From: Platerodrilus igneus
Taxonomy: Eukaryota; Arthropoda; Insecta; Coleoptera; Lycidae
Direction of reading: 5' to 3'
Assembly: GCA_036346225.1 (NCBI GenBank)
Contig: JARFIW010001185.1
Location: forward strand, 1,178,001 to 1,242,000
DNA length: 64,000 nucleotides
A model generated the notes under the pieces. The model searched no databases. It worked only from the letters and a program-made list of their open reading frames with translations, and had not been told where the DNA came from. Numbering within the stretch: the stretch's first letter is position 1; every line of letters begins with the position of its first letter. This document shows, piece after piece, positions 1-9,973 of the stretch. A program made the translations under genes and the position numbers.

Positions 1-1758
1 AGATTGCTCAGCTGTTCTCTGATTGTTTCAGTTCTGTTTATAGGGTAACGCCGAATCTTAATGCTCCATTCTTGAATAGTTGTCCTGAACTTGATGTGCC
101 TGTGATTAGTTTTGAAGATATTGACTATTGTATTAAGAGTATGAATGAAAGTGACAGTACAGGTCCTGGTTTATTACCAACTAGGTTATTGAAGAAATGT
201 ATTGCCTCATTGAAGAAGCCTCTTCTTGTATTATTTAATAAATCTATCAAATTGGGTGTCTTTCCTACTTCTTGGAAACTTGCATATTACTCCGATTTTT
301 AAGTCTGGCAATAGACAAGATATTTCGAATTATAGGCCTATTTCACTGCTTGGCTCTTTCTCTAAGCTTTTTGAGTCAATAATCGTTAGTAAATTAACTA
401 ATCTAGTTTATCCTTTGATTAATAGCAGTCAACATGGTTTTATTGCGGGAAGATCTACTTTGACTAACTCTCTTCAGTTTACCACAAATATATGTGTGTC
501 TCTTGAATTGGAAGGACAGGTTGATGCTTTGTTTCTAGATTTTGCCAAAGCTTTCGATACCGTTAATCATGGTCTTCTTATTCATAAATTATTTTGTTTT
601 GGTATTAGAAATGAATTTCTCTCTTGGTTTAAATCTTACTTAGAAAATAGGGTTCAAGTAGTGAAGATTGGTGGGTGTTTATCAAGTCCTATTCGTGCTA
701 TTTCTGGGGTTCCGCAGGGTTCAAATTTAGGTCCGCTTTTGTTCATACTATTCATAAATGATGTCTGCAATGTAGTAAAATTCTCTAAAATCCTTTTATA
801 TGCGGATGATCTCAAGTTATATTGTAATATAAGTAATACCACTGACTGTATTAATTTGCAGTCAGATCTTAATGAAGTTGTTAGATGGTCAGTCGAAAAT
901 GATTTGTTGTTAAACATTGCGAAATGTAAAACTATGTCCTTTACTAGGCGTTCTGCTCTTACTTTCGATTACAGTATATTGGGTATTGATTTAGAAAACA
1001 CTAATTCTATAAAAGATCTTGGGATCTTTCTGCAATACAATTTTAGTTTTAATATGCATTTAGATTATGTTATAGCTAGATCTCTTAGGATGCTAGGCTT
1101 TATTATACGATCTACTAAGGACTTTAAATCTACAAACTCTGTTATTTCTTTGTATAGAGCTTTGGTTATGCCTATTCTTATGTATGCCTCTGTTATTTGG
1201 ACGCCATATACTGCTTGTGATACAGTAAAACTTGATAAAGTTCAACATTTGTTACTCAGATATCTGGCATTCAAGAGTGGATCTCCTATGTTACCATTTG
1301 ATCATAATTATGGTCCTGTGGCTTCTAAATTTAATTTGCCCACCATAAAATCAATGCATGATATTTCTGATGTTATCTTTGTTTATAAGGTTCTAAATGG
1401 TTTCTTAAATTGTGAATTTACAGTGGGGCATTTTGCCCTTAGTCTTAATTCATATCCGACTAGACATCATCGTTTATCATGGAGCAAACGCATAAATTTA
1501 ATTTTGCTTTCTATTCTGCCTGTCCTAGACTGCGTAGGAAGTGGAATTCTCTTGATGAGACTGTTCGAAATTCTGATCGCTTAAGTTGCTTTAAACCTAT
1601 TATTCGTAAATTACTGCATAGGTACTGAGTCCTATATTCATTTTGTTATAGTTTATAACTAAGTTATATTTTATAGCTCTTTATTTTGTTATTCTTTATT
1701 AATTTTGTATAAGGACCTTTGTGTCCGTGGATTTATCAATAAATAAATAAAATAAATG
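1..1758 (+). mobile_element. Jockey-like non-LTR retrotransposon, 3' part, cut by window edge
   Basis: The 3' portion of a non-LTR retrotransposon: a reverse transcriptase reading region followed by about 110 bases of 3' UTR and an AATAAAT-type simple tail at about 1737-1758. There is no LTR. The 5' end lies before base 1. The Jockey or CR1-type assignment is from the style of the RT and its C-terminal region, and is from memory. Confidence 0.85.
72..1628 (+). pseudogene. Reverse transcriptase (ORF2 C-terminal part) of Jockey-like element, frameshifted
   Basis: This would copy the element's RNA into DNA at the nicked target. RT landmarks in order are SNYRPISLL, FLDFAKAFDTVNH (first catalytic Asp), SGVPQGSNLGPLLF and LLYADDLKLY (catalytic Asp pair), then a long thumb-like tail with YASVIWTPY. 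Two frame changes break it. One lies near 283-290, where the upstream frame ends in WKLAYYSDF and the next opens in ITPIFKSG. The other lies near 1495-1500, after which a different frame supplies a plausible C-terminus (PRLRRKWNSL to the stop at 1626-1628). The endonuclease lies before the window. It is clearly an RT fossil; the exact clade is less certain. Confidence 0.88.
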
Positions 1759-1764
1759 AGTTAT

Positions 1765-2765
1765 AGGGATAGACGGATAGTACATAGCTTATACAAGGAG
1801 CAAACAGCGGTATAGAATTAGAGTAGGAACATAGAGAAATAAATATTAGAAAAGGGGTGAGACAGGGATGTGCCCTATCCTTATTAATTTTTAACTTGTA
1901 CATAGAAGAGACAATGAATACTGTCAAATGCGGGAAGACATTTGGAATTACTATGCAGGGACAAACGATTGCTATGCTTAGATTTATAGATAATATAGCG
2001 GTATTAGCATCTAGCTAGGAAGAGTTAGAAGCAGCTCTTAATGAAATGGATACAGTTCTAACAGAGAGATATGAAATGAAAATTAACAAAAATAAAACTG
2101 AAGTACTAGTATGCAAAGGAGGGGGAAATAAATCCAGAACTAGAATACAAATAGATAATGAGAACTTACAAGAGATTAAGCATTTCTGTTACTTAGGAAG
2201 CCAAATAATACAAGTTGGGAAAAGTGGGAAAGATATAAAACAAAGATTAGCAGAAGGTCATGCTACATTTAACAAGAAAAAACTGCTACTATGTTCAAAG
2301 ACAAAAAACAAAAGAACAAGGAAAAGGTTGCTTAAAGCATATGTGTGCAGTACAGCACTGTACGACTGTGAAACTTGGACAGTAGGAGTAGCTGACAGGA
2401 AAAAGGCTTTAAATGTGATGCTACAGATGTATGATGAAGATACCATGGACAGACAGAGTTAAGAACAAAGAGGTATTAGAAATGGTAGGGGAAGAAAGAA
2501 ATATGTGTAAAAAAGTAAAAGCTACGAGATATAGAATGATTGGTAACGTACTAAGCGATGAGCAGAAATAGTGCAGAATATATCAAAAGTATAGATAGGA
2601 AAAAGAGGTAGAGTTAGACCTAGATGAGGCTATTGCACACAGATAGTCAAAGATGTAGGCTGTGGGAATATCAGGGAAATGTGTAGGCTATCTCAGAATA
2701 GAAATCAATGTAGGTACGCATCCAACCACTTTCAAGATAGAAAACCTAATGACGAAAAAAAAAAA
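1765..2765 (+). pseudogene. RTE-like endonuclease/reverse transcriptase remnant, copy 1
   Basis: A decayed RT C-terminal half. KGVRQGC at about 1853-1873 is the RT palm entry motif, and RFIDNIAVLA at about 1981-2010 stands where the YADD box should be, so the catalytic Asp pair is damaged. An open stretch at 2046-2462 holds KNKTEVLV, IKHFCYLGS, LLKAYVCSTALYDCETWTV, the typical tail of insect RTE-like endonuclease-RTs. Further fragments continue to about 2750, ending in an A-rich tract. Several stops and frameshifts make it non-functional. R1-like or other clades with this tail are possible alternatives. Confidence 0.75.
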
Positions 2766-2767
2766 AA

Positions 2768-3000
2768 TTGTACTTAAACCTGATGATTATTATAAGCAAA
2801 TACAGGTGTTGAGTTTGCAATATTTTCAACTAATGTTAATTGTGTGAAAGAATTTACTGAAAAACTAGTAATTTGGCAAACGGTTAAATGAAAGGGGGAT
2901 CTGGAAGCTGCAGGTTGTTATCCCCCTTCACATATCACTGAATATCAGTGATATAGGGTATATATTTAGAAAACAATAGAAGGGGTACCGAGCTGTATCT
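2768..3000 (+). repeat. Direct repeat R-alpha, copy 1
   Basis: About 230 bases starting TTGTACTTAAACCTGATGAT recur at 3866-4090 with moderate divergence, including the shared AAACAATAGAAGGGG near the end. Each copy is followed by RTE-like 3' sequence, so it is probably part of the same repeat family or a host segment duplicated with it. Confidence 0.8.
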
Positions 3001-3503
3001 TACAAGAAAAAGCAGCGGTTATGTTTCAAGACAACAAATGTAGAAACAAGGAAGGAATTGTTGAAAGCATATGTGTGGAGCACAGAACTGTATGACTATG
3101 AAATAAGAATGAACAGTAGGAGAAGCAAATAGGAATATGGTAGAAGTCTTTTGGAATGTGGTGCTTCATACATTTGTATGATGTTAGTATGGACAGATAA
3201 AGTTAATATCAAAGAGGTTTTAGAAATAGTAGGCAAAGAGAGATGTCTGTGGAAAACAAAACATAGGAAAAAGGGCAGGACACGTTCTAAGGCAATTGGG
3301 GAAAAGTGTGGGGATATATTACAAGCAGAGATAGGAAAAAAGGAGAGGTAAAGGTAGACCTAGAGCAGACTCGCACGCAGACAGTCAAAGATGTGAATTG
3401 TGGCAATTTGAGGGAAATGTGTAGGTTAGCTCATATTAGGAGACATTGGAGGTATGCGCATAACCAGTTCCAGGACTGAAAACCTATTGATGACTAATAA
3501 AAT
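3001..3503 (+). pseudogene. RTE-like RT remnant, copy 2 (3' end)
   Basis: A second, more decayed copy of the same RT tail. It shows KELLKAYVWSTELYDYE at about 3053-3104 and then RKKGRTRSKAIG at about 3268-3300. The 3' end TTGATGACTAATAAAATAA resembles the end of copy 1 and the end at about 4185. Stops occur in all frames. It is a fossil with no expected product. Confidence 0.7.
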
Positions 3504-3865
3504 AACCCAAGCAAGAACCAGAATATTACATTAAATGTGAAATACGCATCCACATACGAATAGGATCACATACAGCTCATTGACTTTCGTTAATTTCAAA
3601 TCGAAGAATATCTTGAATCCTTTTTGTGTAAACCACGGTGCTCTTACTGCATTGAAATACCTACACTTAATTGAATATAGTGTATCCTGTGGGTGTGTTT
3701 TTGAAATCACATAATTGCCCATGGTTATTCGCCATTTTTAATTCAGCTTTGTGATTATGCCAAATGTAGTTTGTTAATGAGATATGACACTTTTAGCTCT
3801 GGAGGGTGCTTCAAAGATTACATCAATGAATGTACTTGAAATACCTCTTTTCAAATACTGTTTAT
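3504..3865. other. Unassigned spacer
   Basis: No credible gene, RNA or repeat boundary seen. It separates the second RTE-like 3' end from the second copy of repeat R-alpha. Confidence 0.5.
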
Positions 3866-4090
3866 TGTACTTAAACCTGATGATTATTATAAGCAACTAC
3901 AGGTGTTGGTTTTGCAATATTCTCAAGTAATGCTGATTGTGTGAAAGAATTTATTGGAAAACAGTTAGTTCGGCAAATGTCTAAGTGTTGGGGATCTTGG
4001 TAGCTGCAAGTTGTCTAACCCTCTTCACATACCACGGTGAAATAAGGTATCTATATAGAAAACAATAGAAGGGGAACTGAGCTGTATTTA
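3866..4090 (+). repeat. Direct repeat R-alpha, copy 2
   Basis: Partner of 2768-3000. It is co-linear over the full length, with scattered substitutions and short gaps (for example CTACAGGTGTTGG against ATACAGGTGTTGA). Confidence 0.8.
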
Positions 4091-4195
4091 AGCTGTAGGA
4101 ATTTCAGGTTAGCTCAGAATAGGAAACAATGGAGGTACGCGTCTAACCAGTTCCAGGACTGAAGAAACGATGATGAGCAATAAAAATTTATAATT
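4091..4195 (+). mobile_element. RTE-like 3' terminal fragment, copy 3
   Basis: About 100 bases matching the 3' ends at about 2655-2755 and 3390-3500 (GTTAGCTCAGAATAGGAAAC, then CCAGTTCCAGGACTGAA), ending in GATGATGAGCAATAAAAATT. Short GATGA-type 3' tails are usual for RTE-clade elements. Confidence 0.65.
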
Positions 4196-4599
4196 TTACA
4201 ATTTTTGTCTTGAAAATTCAAATTCAAATTCAAATTTATTTCGTATAGATACAGTGTTCAATTAAAACATAATTACAACCAATCTACAGTATAAGTGTAA
4301 CATTGAGATTTATAAATTTGCACCTAGACCCAAATGGGTCTGTATGTGCAACAGTTTTACAATTAAAACTAATGCAGAATCAAAATATCAACATATTATT
4401 TAAGAAAACGCAGCCATATTTATTAAAGCCATTAAGGCCAAGACGAACTATAATAATTAGTATATAAAAATATAGTGCTAGTTTATTCTAAAAGCACCTG
4501 CAAATTGAAGTCAATAGAACTCAGAAAACACAGAGAAAGGTTTAATGGCTAGGTACGTTTAAAGATAACTGACAAACCTCAGGTGTTTTAATATTTTAA

Positions 4600-6044
4600 T
4601 CATAAAGCATCTAAACACCTTAAATAATTAGCATATATAAACTCTTTACATTTTACGGAAAATTGCTTATCATTTGTTAAGCTCCTAATGCTATTAGGTA
4701 ACATATTATAGATTTTTACGCCCAAACTTGTAATGAATAATCTATTTGCTTGCTTTTGGAAAAATTGAACAGAGATACATGCATTTTTAACTATCCTGGT
4801 AACATATTTATGGGCAATCAGATTCCTCAATTTCTTATTTCTAAAAATAAACTTACAGGCATTATAAAAATAAAGCATTCTAATATTTAGTATATCTTTA
4901 GAATATAGCATATATGTTGGATATAATCTAGGTTTACAGAATATTATTTTAAGGATGTAGTTCTGTATAATATTTAGAGGATGCAATGCATTCTTATACG
5001 AAGCTCCCCATATTATGATTTCGAATTGTAATAGTGATTCAACTAGGGCTTTATAAACAAGAATTAGTAATTTAATACTTAGTATTCTTTTAAGTTCATA
5101 AAACTTATAGATAAAATGTCTAATTTTAGTTACCAGATTATTAATGTGGGGTGTCCATTTAAGGTGGTTATCCACTAATATACCAAGATATTTGATAGTT
5201 TGTACTTCATTTATTGTTTTATTAGAATTTAGGAGATTTATAGTCGAGTAATCAGGTCTACTAGCTTCAGTAAGTGAAAACGCAATATATTTTGTTTCTC
5301 TATATTTAGCGACAATTTGTTATGATCTAGCCAATTTTTATTTTCTCCATCCCATCCTCAGCTCTATGTTTAACACCAATCCATGTGGGATCACTAAAAT
5401 AAGAGCAGTATCGTCCGCATATGAGATTATATCGCCGTGTATGTTTGCGAAACAATCATAGAATTAATGTAAACTATAAACAAAAGCGGGCCAAGAACAG
5501 TTCCTTGCGGAACACCACTTTGAACATGTTTTCCGACACTGTATTCATTTCCAATTCGAACTTTCTGTATTCTATTAGTAAGATAACTTTCAAACACCTT
5601 CAAGGCAACTCCTCTCACTCCATACTGGCTGAGAGCATTTAATAACCCATGGTGAGGTACTGTGTCGAAGGCTTTTGCCAGATCTAGAAATATGCCAATA
5701 CATTTATTTTGATGTTCTAGCTTATCCTTTACTATACTTACTAATTCAAAGATGGCGTCATTAACACTTAAACCTGATTTAAAACCAAATTGTTGAGAGC
5801 TTAATATATTTAACCTTTCAAGATAGTCAAATAACCTCTTAACTAAACATTTTTCAAAGATTTTTGAGAAAACAGTAGTTAAACTGATGGGCCTATAGTT
5901 GCTAATGTTAGTAATCTTTCCAGATTTAAATACAGGGACTACTATAGCCAGTTTAAAATCATTGGGTACCTCACCATGTAAAAGTATTAGATTAATTATA
6001 TGCAACAGAGGATCAATTAAGAATTCATGATACATTTTTATCAA
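4600..6044 (-). pseudogene. Reverse transcriptase half of antisense Jockey-like ORF2
   Basis: RT domain in two open stretches (6044-5427 and 5175-4600). The first carries VPVFKSGKI, SNYRPISLTTVFSKIFEKC, FLDLAKAFDTVPHHG and SGVPQGTVLGPLLFIVYIN. A frame change then occurs near 5450-5465. The catalytic SYADDTALI box is intact in the next frame at 5410-5421, so one indel separates it from the palm. The last stretch is the thumb and C-terminal region (WTPHINNL, LVYKALVESLLQ, LHPLNIIQNYILK). There is no RNase H. The length is usual for Jockey-type RT, but the product is broken. Confidence 0.88.
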
Positions 6045-6085
6045 TTGTACCCGAATATCATCATGGCCAGGTGCAGCGTCATTTT

Positions 6086-7545
6086 TTAACGACTTAATGT
6101 GACCAATAAGTTTATTTTTTTTTTTACTGGGAAAAGAAACATTGAGTCTTTAACGCTAGGATATACATTTTTTATATCACTTAGTGGTTCAGATATTCTG
6201 GATGCCATATCAGTACCGATATTGGTAAAATAATTATTGCAAAAATTCGCAGCATCATGATCAGATGTAAAATGAATTCCATCCTCATCCGTAATAGAAA
6301 TAGTTGACCTTGTCATAGTTGCAGGACTGGTTACATCTTGTATAATTTTATATAATTTCTTCATATCTCCAGCACTATTATTAATTTGACTAACATAATA
6401 TAATCTTTTTGCTTCCTTAATAACTTTATTAAGTTGATTTCTATAAACTTTATAATTTTCTAAAAGCCTGGCATTATTTTTATGAGCTACGACCTGCTTC
6501 TTCATTTGATCCTTCTTTTTATTGATACGATAATTGCATAGGATATCCAGGGCTTTTTATATTTTACCTTTTTAATCTCAGTGATTTGACTACTTTTATA
6601 TACATTGTTGAAAATGTTGGTAAAAGCTGACCATGCATCACATGGGGAGTTGCTTTCAAAAACAGCTTTCCAATTTACTTGACATATTTGACGAGAAAAA
6701 CTAGCAATATCTATTTTATGTTTTACTTCAGTGATCAATTTAGGTGAAACAGGATTTTCATTCATAATTTGCAAATATACAGGATAGTCATCAGTTATAT
6801 TATGATTTATTACTGACGAATTTATTTTAAATTGGTTTTTGTTAATATTAGTCTTTACAAAGATATGATCAATACAGCTGCTTGATGTGTTAGTTACTCT
6901 AATACATGTGTTTATATAGGATTTGTAACCCATAGACATTAATATTGATATATAACTATTAGATAAATCTGATATACCGCTAATATCTATATTAAAATCC
7001 CCTATAAGGATATTTACATTTTTGTCAGAAGCATTTGTTAAGTAATTTTCTAAATCAATCAAAAAATCATTATCAGAAGTTGAGGGTGACCTATAACATG
7101 CCATAATGTTGCATGTTACCTTGCCACATTCAAATAGTACTCTGGATATAGTTATCATAGAGAGCGGCAGAACTGTATGCGTTATTTCACAGACAATTTT
7201 TCTATTAATCAATAATACTAGTCCATCATTTTTGTTTATGGTGCTGTTATTGTATATTGTACTAAACCCAGGTATTGCAATTTGTTCCAGACTGAAATTT
7301 TCTCTAGTTTCACCAAGCACAATAATGTCTACCGACTTCAAGTTACAGGATTCTAAAAAAACTAAGAGTTCATCAAAATGACAGTAAACTCCCCTAATGT
7401 TAAGATGAAGTATTTGAAACATAGGTTCTAAGGTTAACGTCTTATTTTTAAAATCATCAATGTCATCCACCTGCATAGAAATTGAAATATCAGACTGTAT
7501 ATTCCTGTCTATTTCATCTAATATTGATAACTGTAAATTAGCCAT
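6086..7545 (-). pseudogene. AP-endonuclease half of antisense Jockey-like ORF2
   Basis: The APE-like endonuclease would nick target DNA to prime reverse transcription. The first open stretch (347 codons, 7545-6502) shows LHLNIRG (metal-binding Asn), GETRE (catalytic Glu), ACYRSP, IGDFNIDI (Asp and Asn pair), SCIDHIFV, and ITDDYPVYL where the family has S/T-D-H-Y-P. The catalytic His therefore appears replaced by Asp. The frame then shifts into 6505-6086, the EN-RT linker (ITDEDGIHFTSD, NNYFTNIG), which breaks again at a run of about 13 T at 6112-6124. Confidence 0.85.
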
Positions 7546-7698
7546 GAAATTTTATAATTATTAATAAGAAGTTTTAAGTGTACTAAAATAAAATTAATTG
7601 GATGACTACTCTATTCTGACAGTATAATTAACCAATACAAAAAAAGATAGTAATGTAAAAGTGAACATAAACTTTATATATACATATTACTTACAGGA

Positions 7699-8815
7699 TT
7701 ACTTACAGGAATAATTAATTCTACTTCTCATTTTCATAATATGGTATTTGTATGTAGGGCACTCACTGCTATTTGCTTCATGATGAATATCGTATTTTAA
7801 ATTATACTTGGATACTGCATTTACACAGTTGCGGCATTTTTTTAAAATCCTTAGGACATTCGTTGAGTTTATGACATTCACCACAGTAAATACACGTTAG
7901 TTTGTTCTTACAGTTGGCTACCTTATGACCATAATCACAGCAGTTCATGCATCTGAGAACAGACATGTCTTCAAAGATTGCGCAACGTTCCCACTGTATG
8001 TAAACTTTTTTTATGGCCATAAATTTACTAAATAGTTCACCTGAGCACTCGGCAAATATGATGTGCTTTTTGTTATTGATAGATTTAATATAAGTTATGT
8101 TAAGATTATCATCAGGGGTTATGAACTCATTTTGATTTCTTATACAATTCATATACTCTTCTCGAGTTAGATTTTCGCTATTATTAACAATTATTTTTAC
8201 ATGAGGCCTTTTTAGTTGAGACAGTTGAACATCATATTTAACTGAAAAGTTTTTAGATTCCACCTCTCTCTTAAGCTTATTTGCTTCATCTTCAGAGCTA
8301 CATTTTATTAAAACTCCTCCATTATTAATTTCTTTTACCGAATAGATAGACACATTTATAGCATTTGGATCTACTTTTTTTGTATCTCTTCTTTAGTTTT
8401 AAGTGAGCTCTGTATGCTGGTCGGCTTAATTATAACCACTGGAACATTGTCCACTTTATAAGAATTAGCTTGAGACTCTTCAGTTTTTTTACTCAAGATA
8501 TTTGCATATGTTTGCTTAGAGCTTTTTCCATTTCTTTTATCTTGTCTGTGAGCATACTGATGATATTATTTTTATCAACTATGGTATCTTCTTTGTCTTT
8601 AATACTTTTTGCAGCAATTTCACCAGATCGTAATTTCGACATTGTTTACAATTGAACTTTAGTATTCTGCCATTTAATGCCATTCATCTTATTTCTGTTG
8701 CACTAAGCCCAGAACATTCATTACAATATAAATTTCTACACATGTCGCACGAAAAACACGGATTTTTTGTCTCTTTAGACGGTTGAAATGAACGTAAGAA
8801 TTTGGAGCAGTCCAT
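7699..8815 (-). pseudogene. ORF1 (Gag-like RNA-binding protein) of antisense Jockey-like element
   Basis: A nucleic-acid chaperone for the element RNA. An ATG at 8815 opens a Cys-rich N-terminus (PCFSCDMCRNLYCNECSG, later FNCKQC), which resembles a PHD-type finger; a TGA interrupts it near 8688. A coiled-coil-like stretch follows (SMLTDKIKEMEKAL, about 8555-8510). The best open region is 8353-7802, with an RRM-like segment (NNGGVLIKCSSEDEANKLK) and CCHC knuckles CMNCCDYGHKVANC and CIYCGECHKLNEC. A frame change near 7850 moves the third Cys pair into another frame, ending near 7699. Several indels make it non-functional. Confidence 0.8.
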
Positions 8816-8830
8816 TTTATGTTATATTTT

Positions 8831-9813
8831 ATTTTATTCCCAACAGACATACATATTATACCCTTATTATTAAAAATTTTTCCAAAAATATGTTTGCAAA
8901 TTTTTCAAAATAACTTTCTTTCAGTCATTTTCTTTATTTAGATTAGTAAAAAAAAATATATATATATATACATTCTCCTTCAAGACATAGTTGTTCAAGA
9001 AGACCTGTTGCATATACATCTTTTAATACCGAATGTATGTAATCACTCTAACTAAGCATTACGAATAAAGCATTACTTGATAATAGGCTGATTTTCTAGT
9101 TCAAATCAAATTCTTTTGTTTTATTTCTAACAATTCTAGAATAAAATAATTTTAAAATATATAAATTTGTATTCTACGGGTTTTTCACGCTTAGTTTGCG
9201 AATTTTTATCTTCACGTAAACGTCGCCATCAATTCATATCATTCAAAAATTAGTTTATTGCATTTCTTAACCCGCAACTGTGATAGTAACAATTAATGGC
9301 AAATGTAGAACGTGGCAGGTTTTATTATTGACGTAGGTCATTAATATTTCATTATTAACCAGATTTTAACAAGTGATAGTGAAAAATTTTAACGACTTGA
9401 TCAGTGGTTAATAATGATAGCCTAGAAGGTTTGTAATGAAAAAATTCACTTATATTTTTTCAAATAATTGCTTACCTTTATTGCTGTTTTTAACTGTACT
9501 GTTCTCTAGTTTCAAAAATACATCGTAATTTTTTTGCATTGTTTGCAAGCTCTTAGGTTTTCAAATCTAGATTTCGAAAAATTTATATCATGGTTAATAT
9601 CATAATACAAAGTTAGATCACTGCTTGATATAGTCGTATTCAGCTAAATCTTAAATGATTTTATATAGTCTATAAATGGATAAGCTTTTATATGGGTATG
9701 CAAGTGATTTGATTTATGGGTTGGAGTACATATAAAATATGTGTATATTGGATGTTGAACTAATTTGTATTACTAAATGGATATCAAATGTTAATATTTA
9801 AATCTACTTTTAG
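8831..9813. other. AT-rich intronic spacer before aminopeptidase exon
   Basis: No gene seen. It includes an (AT)n microsatellite at about 8950-8971. It ends in a pyrimidine-biased tract and CTTTTAG, the acceptor of exon 9814-9973. Confidence 0.6.
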
Positions 9814-9973
9814 GAATGGTAAACCAGGTTGGTTTTGGGACCATTACGAAGAAAGTGTACCTCTGTCAACATATCTAGTTGCTTTTGCTGTAACTGATTT
9901 TGAACATGTATCTTCATCAACAAAGGATGGTACAACATTTAGAGTTTGGGCTAGACACAGTGCTATTCGCCAA
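9814..9973 (+). CDS. Aminopeptidase exon a: end of N-terminal domain
   Basis: Starts in phase (one base completes a codon from an unseen upstream exon) after the acceptor at 9812-9813. It encodes [20 protein letters not shown] then [12 protein letters not shown] and [12 protein letters not shown], the conserved run just before the catalytic domain of M1 enzymes. It ends at CAA with a GTATTC donor. Confidence 0.93.

Larger units (their letters stand above)
4218..8830 (-). mobile_element. Nearly full-length Jockey-like non-LTR retrotransposon, antisense
   Basis: Reading right to left it contains a 5' leader, ORF1 (from 8815), ORF2 with endonuclease and RT (7545 to about 4600), and a 3' UTR ending in three TTTGAA-type hexamer repeats at about 4218-4245. 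It has no LTR and no visible target duplication. Both ORFs are interrupted. It lies antisense to the aminopeptidase gene, probably in the intron before the first exon seen. Confidence 0.88.

Noticed and set aside
654..917. Open frame on the minus strand inside the first RT
   Set aside because: Shadow of the + strand RT, with no recognisable motif.
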